A stretch of 64,000 nt of DNA from Odobenus rosmarus divergens (taxonomy: Eukaryota > Chordata > Mammalia > Carnivora > Odobenidae): positions 6,470,419 to 6,534,418 of the forward strand of contig NW_004450266.1 of assembly GCF_000321225.1 (NCBI RefSeq), written 5' to 3'. The position numbers and the translations under genes were made by a program. Each line of letters begins with the position of its first letter. Position 1 is the stretch's first letter. Shown here piece after piece: positions 47,632 through 57,370 of the stretch. The notes beneath the pieces were generated by a model. The model did no database searches and was not told the origin of the DNA. It saw only the letters and a list, made by a program, of their open reading frames with translations.

Positions 47632-49246
47632 CTGTCATGAAGCACTTGATGTCCTGAGAGTTGCTGATGGGGTTGTTGTTTTTAAACATGTAGAGATTAA
47701 AAGGCATGATGTTGCTGCTACTAAGGTGCTTCCACAGCTCGTGGTCTGGGCTGGTCCAGCGACCAGCCAGCACGTCATAATCCCGCCGGCCCATGTGGAT
47801 GAGCTTGGTGAGTGGATCGTAGAGGCCACCGTGGTAGCCGATGATGATCTGGAAGTTGGGGTTGGTGTCCATGTAGATCTCCCCGTAGGCCGTGTACAGA
47901 ATCTGCTTGATCATCAAGCCTGTTCCACTGAAGACAGCAAGAGGGGTCCCGATGTTGTCACAAGCTATGTAAAACTCGTCACCACTGCTCAGCTCCATAG
48001 CAAAGAGATGCCCCTGCAGATCGTAGTAGAGGGATGTGATCTCGGAGCTGGAGTGGTTGTAAAGGTGGGTGACCTTGGTGGGGTTGGTCAGGTCTGCATA
48101 GAAGAACTGCAGGTGGTGGCTGGGGCTGCTCTTGCTGGACACCCGCCGCCCCAGGCCATCGTAGCGGTACCTGACGCTCCAGCCACCGGCCCGGTTGTAC
48201 GCCTTGATGAGCAGGCCAGCAGAGTTGTACTCGAAGACATCCCCGCCCCGCTGCCTCAGGAAGCCATCCTCGTCCATCTTGTACTGCACGTCACCCAGCC
48301 TAGTGATGCGGTCTCGGAGGTCGTACCTTAGTGGGGTAAGCCGCGCACTGTTCCCGGGGCTCAGTAAGTGCAGGTTCCCATTGAGGTCATAGCTGTATCG
48401 CCAGAGTGGCTTGTCATTGATGGAGACCGTCTGGAGCTGGCCGTCAGCGTCATACTCATAGGAGTAGCGGGTGGTATTGGCATAGGGTCCCACCTTCAAC
48501 TCTTTCTTCACTACTCGCCCCATGTTGTCATACTGGACAGTCATCCAGTACATGAGGGAGCGGAAAATCTCATATTGCACTTCCTTCATCCGGCCATACG
48601 CGTCAAAGTGTTTGGTGTGGGTCATGACCGCCGTAGTGATGATCTGGTTAATGTCATAGTAGATGACCCCAAACTTCCCGAACTGCTCTGTCTTGCCTGA
48701 CACGTCATCATAGCGATAGAGATCGATGGGCAGCGGGGTCTCATTGATCACAGCCTGCATGCTGGTCACCCGGAAGCTGTTGTCATAGTTATAGTCAAAA
48801 CGAGCATTGACCATGCCTTCTTCGGTGAAGCGGAAGATCTGGCGGTCGATCAGGGGCCCAATCTGGCGGTAGCGGATGGTGCAGGTGAAGCCCTCGTTCT
48901 GTAGGTTGATGGTCTTCAGCATGCCTGCTGTCTCGTCATAGGTGAAGCTCACCTTGGTGGTGTCATACAGCATCTCAGCCAGCTTTGACAGTTTGCCATA
49001 CTTGTAGACGACCCTGCGGCCGGTGCCCAGGTAGAAGGTGTGGAGGAGGTGCCCGTCCTCGCTGAAGTCCTGGATGACTGAGGCGTTGCCCTCGGGTGGC
49101 TGGTAGATGTTCCTGTAGTAGCCCACGGACCGGATGGTCTCTAGGGTCTGCCGGGCCACGTTGGGCATCGTCACGGAGGAGAGGCGGTCGTTCTTGTCGA
49201 ACTCAAAGATATACTGCCTCTGGCTGTGGAGGAGCAGCACCATGGA
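47632..49246 (-). CDS. TENM4: TENM4 large coding exon: YD shell and Rhs-associated core
   Basis: A 1,615-bp exon, the longest here, coding for 538 residues from [11 protein letters not shown] to KCFMT plus one base of an Asp codon. The acceptor CCAG lies next to 49,246 and the donor is ACAG|GTGAGG. It carries most of the YD shell: repeated motifs such as [38 protein letters not shown] and YRYDGLGRR, followed by the Rhs-associated core near its end ([16 protein letters not shown] then GRWTSPD). This barrel is the family's homologue of bacterial Tc-toxin and Rhs shells; in teneurins it is an extracellular scaffold that supports latrophilin and homophilic binding. The open frame is unbroken. Confidence 0.97.
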
Positions 49247-50936
49247 CTGGAGGGAGAGGACAACAAAGACGTGAGAGGAGGGCGGTGGGGACGAAGGGTA
49301 AGTCTGTGTGCCCAAGACTAAGAGGAGAGGAGTAAACGGCCATGGAAACTGGTGGTTCTCCTAAGTTATGTCCAAACCACAGCTTTCTAACCAGTGTGCC
49401 CCAGGATACTGCAGTGGGGACACAAATGTGCTAAGCTAAGGACTTCTTGGGGCGCCTGCATGGCTCAGTCATCTGGGCGTCCGACTCTCGGTTTCGGCTC
49501 AGGTCGTGATCTCGGGGCCGTGGGACCCAGCCCCACGTCGGGCTCTGCGCTCAGTGCAGAGTCTGCTTCAGATTCCTTCTCCCACCTCCTCTGCCCCTCC
49601 CTGCTCATGTGTTCTCTCTCTCTCTTTCTCATAAATAAATAAACAAAATCTTAAAAAAAAAAAAAAAGGATTCCTCTCAGCCCTTGGGCCTGGCACTCGG
49701 GCCATCTGTCTTCCTGCAGTGGGCAGCCTTGTCTGTTTGCCCCTTTGCGTGGTACAAAAGTGATGACTGCAGTGGGTGCTGGTGTGTGAGAAAGGTAGGG
49801 AACACTGACGAGGAGTATGGCAGCAGCCTCTCTCCTGGCTTCCTTGCTTCAGCTTCCTTCTCAAATCAGTCTCCCTACTCAGGCAAGAACGATTTTGCTG
49901 AAACACAGCCTGGCAGTACCTCCTGCCTGCTAAATAACTTCTGTGCACTCCATGTGGCCCACAGGATAAGGACCGCATCTGAGAAAGGCATTTAAGGCTT
50001 TGCATGATTGTTTATGTAGGAAAACAGGTCATAGGCCCACGCTGGGGTGGGGCGGGCTGTGATTGGGAACGGGGGAACCTGATTCCTAACAGTGGGCTTA
50101 TTGTGTGGCCCCGGGAAGGTTCCTTCCCCCTCTGGGTTGAGCTTTTAGGTATGTCGGATGACCTCCAAGGTCTCTCTTAGCACCACCACAGAACACGGCT
50201 CTTGAAGATGCTCACCCAGCACAGGGTGGGGAGGACTGAGCGCAGACCAAGCACAGCATGGGCTCTGGGCAGGTGACCGTGAGCAGGAAACAAAGTAAAG
50301 ATGTGGGTTCCAGAATGGGGGCCTGAGGTGCAGGTCTTTTTCGGGAATAAGTCAGGAGGTAACAGACCTAGAGCCTTCTCAGCAGCAAAGCTCCCATTTT
50401 CTCCTGTTTGGGACCAACTTTCGCTCTCAGGGCTTTTCTGAGTCCTAGCCCCTGGGATGCAATAAATCTTGACCTTAAGCAGAAGGGACTTACTAAAGTT
50501 ATGCTCACCATTCAAAGCTCAGGATTAATTACCTCCTGCTTAAGGACTGATCGCTAGGCTTCTGCTCTGTTCTCTGTGACCAGATCACATGGTGTGCCCC
50601 AGATCTGGGGGAAGACCCCTGCCTGGGTCTGCACCCTGAGTCCTGCTCTGTGAGACCAGTTAGCGTTGGGCCTCTTCCTGGCTCTAGACTATCACGTGGG
50701 GCTTGCCCATTCTCCTGCCCCCAAACTCCCACCTGTCACATCATCACTACAATGCACCCAGATGCCTGTCGGGCTCCCTGGTCCCCTGTTGCAGATTTTT
50801 CCAAACACTTCCTTTTGGAGACCACGTGTGTCTAATCCACCCCACTGAAGTCAGCACGCTGGGCCTGGCCATGGGTCGAGCCACAACGACCGGCGTTCTG
50901 GATGGTAAAGCCAGTGTTGGGGAGACGGACACCTGC
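49247..50936 (-). other. TENM4: TENM4 GC-AG intron
   Basis: A 1.7-kb intron starting GCAGGT and ending CCAG. It holds one Can-SINE (49,449-49,667); the rest is unique, with nothing recognisable. Confidence 0.9.
49449..49667 (+). mobile_element. Can-SINE in TENM4 GC-AG intron
   Basis: Plus copy (antisense to TENM4), with GGGGCGCCTGCATGGCTCAG head and A15 tail. Its body differs from the majority type (CGACTCTCGGTTTCGGCTC). Confidence 0.95.
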
Positions 50937-51233
50937 CTTCTCTAAGTATGTGTAGCTCCACGTCTTCCCGTCAGCGAAGATCCTGGATGTGATACGACCT
51001 GCTTGGTCGTATTCCATCCTCTCCGACATGATGCCTCTCTGGACGCCAGCAATATGGCCCCCGGGGGAGTACGTCACGTTGACACCGTTCAGCCTGCTGC
51101 TGGGTGACCAGAGGCTGGGCCGCCCTGCCTGGTCATACAGGATCCGGAGAGTGAACTTGCGGTGGTCATCATAGATCTTCTCGGTGCGGGTCACACGGTC
51201 AAAGTCCAGGGACAGGAGGTTCCGGTTGTGAAC
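50937..51233 (-). CDS. TENM4: TENM4 coding exon: YD shell, with a GC donor
   Basis: A 297-bp exon (99 codons, phase 0 at both ends) encoding [14 protein letters not shown] through SYTYLEK. The acceptor is TTCTCCAG. The donor that keeps the frame is not GT: the exon ends GAGAAG and the intron begins GCAGGT, so this is a GC-AG intron. A canonical GT lies 4 nt further on (CAG|GTGTCC), but using it would shift the frame and meet a stop about 17 codons later in the next exon. The known teneurin protein sequence (LEKSMVLLL) supports the GC site. The YDQAGR motifs are typical YD repeats. Confidence 0.95.
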
Positions 51234-51344
51234 CTGGAGAAGGGGCAGGAGGAAAGAGTGAGTTAATCTGGGCATGGGAAACTTCGGTGTGAGAAGGTCC
51301 TGAGTAGAGGAGGCAGCACAGGTCACGGGTGTGAACAGACAGGG

Positions 51345-51460
51345 TTTGGGTCCTGGCTCTGTCACCTGTCAGTTCTGTGACGCTTCCTCATCTGTCAAAT
51401 GGGAATAATAATGCCAATTACATAGGACTATTGTGAGAATGAAGACAGTGCAGGTGCTGA
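51345..51460 (+). mobile_element. MIR
   Basis: GGGTCCTGGCTCTGTCACCT and CATCTGTCAAATGGGAATAA are typical MIR. Confidence 0.85.
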
Positions 51461-52379
51461 GCCAACAGTGGCTAGTCCTGAAGACAATCCATATTGTTTC
51501 CTAATGGGATTCTTCTAATGAGGACAAAAAGCAGATCCTTCTTGACTCTCTCCTAAAAGGGGAGAGGCCAGGTGGGTGTAGCAAATTCATGCATGACCCA
51601 ATTTCTCATGTGCTAGGCAATGTGCTAGTGTTTGGCACTGAGGAGACCAAAGCTCATGGACATGAAGGGACCTCCTCCAGATCTCCTGGCTCGTGAGGGA
51701 CTGCGTCCAGATGTGACTCTCACTATGGCAACATGCTGACAAATGCTCAGGGGTCCTCTGAGTGTGTCTGTCCCTTTTAGGGGCCTTGGACCTTCCATCC
51801 CCTCTGGCGTCTCTCTTGCCCTCTGCCACCATAGTTAAGGCTTCCTGGTTACATTGGTCAGCTCCCAAGGTGTCGTCTTCTTCCTGGAGGCCCTGGGAGG
51901 CCATGTGCGTTTGAGTCTAGGACAGTTTCTATGTGCCTGGGGACAGACATAGTCCTAGCTTTGGGACATTCTGCTCCTGCCTCCAGGATCAGGATCCCCT
52001 TTGTAGGATGTCTACCTGTGCTGCTAGGTCAGCACACGATTCAGTTTCCTTTCAGAGTCAGGAATACAGGGCTCCCACAAAGGTAGCAGTAAGTCAGGGG
52101 TTTTCATAGTTTCATAAAGAAATAGACTTCAGAGGCCTATTTCCGTACTGGGATCCACCCCGTAGGCGCTGGTTGCCCCTGAAATACTGCCAGGCACTCC
52201 AAAGCTAAAATGCTGGTCCCCTCTAGCTGGGTACACTTTGTGACTCTTCCATTAGTCACTGGTTAAGTCTGACAAGTAAGGAAAGCAGACAACGTAGGTC
52301 TCGTGACGCAAAAGCACACATGTGGGCCACGGTAACGGGAGGCCCTGGAGGGCTCTGTGCGGTGAAAAGGGCTCAGGTC

Positions 52380-52560
52380 TAGAAAGTAAGGCCAGGATCC
52401 CAGCCTCAATGCTGTGACCCACCGCTTTTCTGTGTGACTTGGGCAAGCGCCGTTGCCTCTCTGAGTCTCAGTTTCTTCCTCCGAACCGAGCTATTGTGAG
52501 GACTGAAGAAGCCTAAGTCAACTGCCTAGTGGAGTTCTGGGTGACTAGAAGGTCCTGAAT
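52380..52560 (+). mobile_element. MIR
   Basis: TGTGTGACTTGGGCAAGCGC and GCCTCTCTGAGTCTCAGTTT are the MIR core. Confidence 0.85.
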
Positions 52561-52989
52561 TAATGATTGCAATTATTTCCATTAAGGCAGCAAATGATCA
52601 CGGTCATTCTCAGGGAAAGTAGAGACGTGTGTTTCCCCCTTCTCTCCAAACAAATTCTTAAACCTTGAAAATAAGGATTTATAATGATGCTGAGACAACT
52701 TCAGCTGTGAATGGCCTGGTTGTAATAAGGTTGCCTTCCCAGGGGTAATCAAACACAATTGCAGAGCAAAAACAGTGCGGCAGACAATTCCCATGAAAAA
52801 TTGGAGGCGCTGGAGACTGAAGCTGTGTTCTTTGCCGGGAGGGCAAAGGAAGATGCAGGGTCCGCACCCCCACCAATGCTGGGGGCCATTTCAAACCCTC
52901 TTTTGCAAGGTCCCCTGCGACTCCCCCCCAAAGGGGTGCCACCCAGCCAGCTGCCCCCCTTGTCCCCTGAAGGACCCCTAGTGAAGGGG

Positions 52990-53290
52990 AGCTAAACCTC
53001 TGTGGCAAAATTAATAAAATTGAATTAAGCAGCTCACTGGGGAACCGCCTAATGCCTCCTGTGCTCGGCAGTGGCGGCAATGAGATTATTTTACATCTTT
53101 CTTTATTAAAAAAGTTCCCAGTTGTATAAAAAATGAGCTCCATTATGGGGAGGCGCACCCGGCTAACATTCTAATTCCACATGCCGCCACTGTGGGTGGC
53201 CATTTATTTTGGGAGGACGTGGAGACGTGGCCACCCGACTGGAGCACCATTAATCTCAGGCTGGGAGAGGGACCAATTAAAGCCTGGGAA
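52990..53290. promoter_or_regulatory. Candidate intronic enhancer (homeodomain-site-rich)
   Basis: About 300 bp free of recognisable repeats with at least six TAAT/ATTA cores (for example AATTAATAAAATTG, CTAATTCC, CATTAATC, CAATTAAAG) between GC-rich flanks. Such composition is common in conserved developmental enhancers. Conservation cannot be checked here. Confidence 0.35.
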
Positions 53291-53339
53291 ACTTGTGGTC
53301 CAGCTCATGCCACAGACGGGAAGTCCTAACAGCACTAAT

Positions 53340-53500
53340 CGCCTCCGTTTATTGAGCACCTGGGGGTCTACCAGCACCGGGCTAGGTACTTGGAATATAT
53401 TATCTTGTTTCCACAGGGGAGGGGGAGACTCAGAGGAGTTGCTTGGAGCTACACAACCAGGCCCAGCCAGGAATCAGACCAAGGTCAAACTTCCCGTTTA
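53340..53500 (-). mobile_element. MIR
   Basis: TTTATTGAGCACCTGGGGGT and ACAACCAGGCCCAGCCAGGA are MIR on the minus strand. Confidence 0.7.
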
Positions 53501-54239
53501 GCACATTGCCTCAGACGTGCCTGAGGGGCTCCTAGAGAATTCAGACGGGGGCTCTGTGAGGCTGCAGAGGGTGGCAGGCCACCGAGAGCACAGACAGAGA
53601 GGCCTGCCTCAGGGAACTAATGCAAAGCTCTTTCCCACATTCGATTTTTGCCGTTAGTTCTTGGCCGTGCAGGAAACACAGGAAGCCTGGCTTTCTGGGT
53701 TCCCGCTGTGTGATGCTGGCTATGTCGAGACACGAGCCATGCTGAATGAGGGTGCTTCTGTGGTTTTTAGGAGTCAGGAACATCTTGCTCACTTCTGTGG
53801 TTCCCTTCAGCCCAGCAAGTGTCTGCAGAGCACCAGGCATCTGCGAGGGGCTGTGCTGAAAGCCAGGGCCAGTTTCTTTGCTGTCACACTGCCCCTCACC
53901 TTCCATTCTGAAGCTGGAGGGAAAAGAAGCTAGGCAATGGGGCCTGGCCTGGGTCAGAGGTAACACTCCCCAGAAGCATGGGGCGTGAGGCAGAGAACAG
54001 GCTGGTTCAGGGCATCCACATACTGAAAAGCACTCTGAACTGCCAGGCCCCACATGCCAACCCACTGGTGGTGACAGCCGGAGCGGGGGGCGGGGCGTTG
54101 TTGTGCTCATTTAGTAGGAGATAACTGCCTGGAAAGAGCGCAGGATGGGGCTTAGGTTCCAAACAGCTCCATATGAATAACAGTAATGACCAAAACGGTG
54201 GTGAGAATGGCAGGAACAACAACGGTGGTAGGTATGACT

Positions 54240-54475
54240 GACTACTCACTGTGTGCTAGACTCCATACAAGGCACTTTATATACTATTTCTAATTCTCGT
54301 AGCAACTTGTGAAACTGACTTTATCCTTCCCATTCCTTTGGACAATGAGACTGAGGCTTTGGATGAATGAAAGGACATTATGGATTTGCTCAGATTCAGT
54401 CAGGGTATAATAGAAGCTGGAAACCCAACTCAGGCCCAACACTAAAGTCAATACTCTTTCCACAAGTAACAACTG
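54240..54475 (-). mobile_element. MIR
   Basis: GACTACTCACTGTGTGCTAG to AATGAGACTGAGGCTTTGGA fits a minus-strand MIR. Confidence 0.7.
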
Positions 54476-54728
54476 AAAAGATATTCGAGACTTATTATGG
54501 GTGTGTGTGTGTGGGGTGCCTACTTGACTTTCCCCCTTTTGCAAAGGGCCCAGGAAAACGTTCACCCCCAGGGCCAGTTTCAAGAATGGAACCTGGTTCT
54601 GCAGATTGGTCCCCATTTTCTCATTCTCCCCACCGCCCCCCCACCCCCCACTCCCCACCCCAGCGACCTCCAGAGCTCCAGAGGCTGAGGCCCGCCCCGC
54701 CCACCTGACCTGCCCGGGGCTTGCTCAC

Positions 54729-54964
54729 CCGCAGCCGGCGCCCGAACACAGTGACCTGGCCCCGAGCCTGCTCCTTGCGCTGCCGCCACTCCACCAGGTT
54801 CAGGCCGTTGTCTATGGGCAGCGTGACGTTCCTCTTGCCCACGGTGGGGTTGACGGTGCCCGCCAGCAGGTGGGGCTCGGTCTGCAGCGCCACCTCCATG
54901 CCATTGGCCAGCAGCAGCCGCAGGGAGCCGTCAGCCCCGATGTAGTAGCTGTTCCGGACCTGGT
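54729..54964 (-). CDS. TENM4: TENM4 coding exon: YD shell
   Basis: A 236-bp exon with acceptor CTTCAG next to 54,964 and donor CGG|GTGAGC at 54,728. It completes the split Asp codon from the previous exon and ends in phase 0. The product goes from [15 protein letters not shown] to FGRRLR and belongs to the YD shell of the teneurin ectodomain. It is GC-rich compared with its flanks. A dense run of G tracts lies on the sense strand 66-100 nt downstream of its donor (54,628-54,662), which may affect recognition of this 5' splice site. Confidence 0.96.
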
Positions 54965-55059
54965 CTGAAGGAGAGGAGAGGGACCGGCTCTGCTCAGAAG
55001 GGCTGGGCATGGGCTTGGGGCGGGGGGGGTTCGCATCAGGGGTAGCGGTGTTTTTAAAT

Positions 55060-55900
55060 GGGTTTATTTTTTTGACTATGGAAACGGAACACGATCATGG
55101 AAGAAAACTAGGAAAATAGAGGGAGATCGTCCATGATCTCATACCCAAAGAAAGCTATTGTAAATATTTTGTATATTCCTAGACTTTAGGATATTTCTGA
55201 ATACACTGATAGCTCAAAGTAATTGCTCATGGTTTTTCACTGATGATGGTATTATACTGTTGAATATTTTTCATGTTTTTCTTAAAGACTGCATAGTATT
55301 CCATTATATGCAAATCCATAATTTACCTAACCAACTTTCAAGTAGATATTGTTTCCAGTTTTTCATAATTACAAAGTTAACACTGCAAATAAACATATTG
55401 TAAACATTATGCTAAGTGGAAGAAGTCAGACACAAAAGACCACATGATGTATCGATGAGTCCATTTATATGAAATGTCCAGAATAGGCCAATTCATAGAT
55501 AGAGACAGAAAGTAGGTTAGTGAGGAAAAGGTAGAATGGGGAGTGACCACTAAATGGGTATGAGCTTTGTTTTTGGGAGTGATAAAAATTTTCCAGAATT
55601 AGATAGCATTAATAATTGCACAACTTTGCAAATATACTAAAACCCCTTGAATTGTATACTTTAAAAGTGTGAATTGTATATTTTTAATTTTTTTAAAAGG
55701 GTGTATTTTATAGTATGTGAATTACATCTCTTAAAAAATATACTTTTTGGATAAATCATTGTCTTCATTTTGGGTTAAGTTACTAGAACAAAGGGTTGAA
55801 CATTTTTAAGTTTCTTAATATACACCAGGGTAACAATATTCTTTACAACAAGGTGAGAAATAACTCCAATACTTAAGTCACTGACAAAATGTCAAACATA
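55060..55900 (-). mobile_element. Old L1M-like fragment split by the left arm
   Basis: GCATAGTATTCCATTATATG and TTGTTTCCAGTTTTTCATAA on the left, and GGATAAATC to GAACAAAGGGTTGAACA on the right of the arm, line up as one minus-strand L1 piece interrupted at 55,395-55,736. Confidence 0.6.
55395..55736 (+). repeat. Inverted repeat, left arm (342 bp)
   Basis: The arm is the exact reverse complement of 56,533-56,874 apart from one base (T here versus C in the complement, in the run near 55,644-55,654). It resembles the 3' end of an L1M-type element read on the plus strand, ending in a short A-rich tail. It interrupts a minus-strand L1M-like fragment that resumes right after it. Confidence 0.95.
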
Positions 55901-56124
55901 TGTATGTTTGAAGTCACTGTCATATATTTATACATATATGTGCATAGATATACCAGTGATTTAAAAATAAATCTGATTTTGAAATTTTAAACCTGATTGA
56001 AACATTTAAATTGGGATCTTTAGCTAAAAGAAACTTCTGGAGAAGAGCACATTTCAGCTGTAAAATGCACACAGTTCTTTTCTAAAAGTGGAGACATCTC
56101 TGAGTTTGTGCTGCAGTCTTCTGC

Positions 56125-56275
56125 CTCTTGGCCTTCCTCAGCTGGTGCTTCCTCTCTTCAATGAACGCCAGCTCAAGTCCTCCCTTCAAGGCTCGGCTTA
56201 ATTGTCATCTCTTCCCAGAAGCTTCTCCAGTTCCTTGGTCAGAATGAATGCCTTCTCTTCCCTTAGCCTCTTTAT
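56125..56275 (+). mobile_element. L2 fragment
   Basis: CTCCCTTCAAGGCTCGGCTT then CTTCCCAGAAGCTTCTCCAG resemble the L2 3' region. Confidence 0.6.
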
Positions 56276-56382
56276 GGGCCTCACTAGTGGTCCTGCAGCT
56301 GAGGGGTGCAGGGCTTGCCACTCTGGTATGAAGGCACTCTCAAATACCTAAGTGCCCGCTGCGAGAGGGCAACTGCCCAGAG

Positions 56383-56960
56383 AAGGAGACCATGGCCTTC
56401 AGAGCTGGGCTATCAGGGTTCAAGTCCCAGCTCTGCCACTCTCTTGGGCAAATTCCTTAACCTCGCATGCCTCTGGTTCTTCATCTGCACCTTGGGGATA
56501 ATAACTGGACCCTTACCTCGTAGGTAAGGGTCTTTTAAGAGATGTAATTCACATACTATAAAATACACCCTTTTAAAAAAATTAAAAATATACAATTCAC
56601 ACTTTTAAAGTATACAATTCAGGGGGTTTTAGTATATTTGCAAAGTTGTGCAATTATTAATGCTATCTAATTCTGGAAAATTTTTATCACTCCCAAAAAC
56701 AAAGCTCATACCCATTTAGTGGTCACTCCCCATTCTACCTTTTCCTCACTAACCTACTTTCTGTCTCTATCTATGAATTGGCCTATTCTGGACATTTCAT
56801 ATAAATGGACTCATCGATACATCATGTGGTCTTTTGTGTCTGACTTCTTCCACTTAGCATAATGTTTACAATATTATGAAGAGCTTAGAGTAGAAGAGCT
56901 GAGAGTAGTCCTTGGTATGTAATGAGTATTATGTAAATGTTAGCTCGTACTAGTTTTATG
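56383..56960 (+). mobile_element. MIR split by the right arm
   Basis: MIR head and core (AGTCCCAGCTCTGCCACTCT; CTTGGGGATAATAACTGGA) end at 56,532 and its last part (AAGAGCTTAGAGTAGAAGAG to TAAATGTTAGCTCG) resumes at 56,875. About 20 MIR bases at the junction look lost. Confidence 0.75.
56533..56874 (-). repeat. Inverted repeat, right arm (342 bp)
   Basis: Mate of 55,395-55,736, in opposite orientation, 341 of 342 bases matching with no gaps; spacer 796 bp. It breaks a plus-strand MIR whose left part is about 56,383-56,532 and right part about 56,875-56,960. Confidence 0.95.
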
Positions 56961-57094
56961 TGCTTGGCACTGTACCAGTCGCAGTCACATACATCTCTTG
57001 TCCGCTCTCCTCTACCTCCATCGCCTCGTGGCATAGATCTGTCATAGTGAACTTTTCTAGTACTGAGCATGCGTCTTCAATAGCTTCCCATGGC

Positions 57095-57370
57095 CTTTGG
57101 ACCAGTGGTTAAGAGAATGGGTTCTGGAGCCTCTTTGTCTGGGTCTAAACACCCTACCAGGCATGCGTCTTTGGACAAGCCACCTAACCTCTCAGTGACT
57201 TACTGTCTTCATTTGGAAAATGGAGATGTTAATAATACCTCATAGCGTTGTGGCAAGCTGAAACAGGACTATGAATGTAAAACACTAAAAATCTACTTTA
57301 TACTTAATAAGTGTTCCAAAATGTTAGCTATCACTGTTATTATTGTATGTGCTCAGTAAACATTTGCTGG
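57095..57370 (+). mobile_element. MIR
   Basis: Nearly full length: CAGTGGTTAAGAGAATGGGT, CTCTCAGTGACTTACTGTCT, and an end like TGTGCTCAGTAAACATTTGC. Confidence 0.9.

Larger units (their letters stand above)
51234..54728 (-). other. TENM4: TENM4 intron with candidate enhancer
   Basis: A 3.5-kb GT-AG intron with MIR pieces (51,345-51,460; 52,380-52,560; 53,340-53,500; 54,240-54,475), a TAAT-rich repeat-free block (52,990-53,290) and sense-strand G tracts close to the donor (54,628-54,662). No Can-SINE. Confidence 0.85.

Noticed and set aside
47726..48331. Open plus-strand frame of 201 codons
   Set aside because: It is the antisense shadow of the large TENM4 coding exon.
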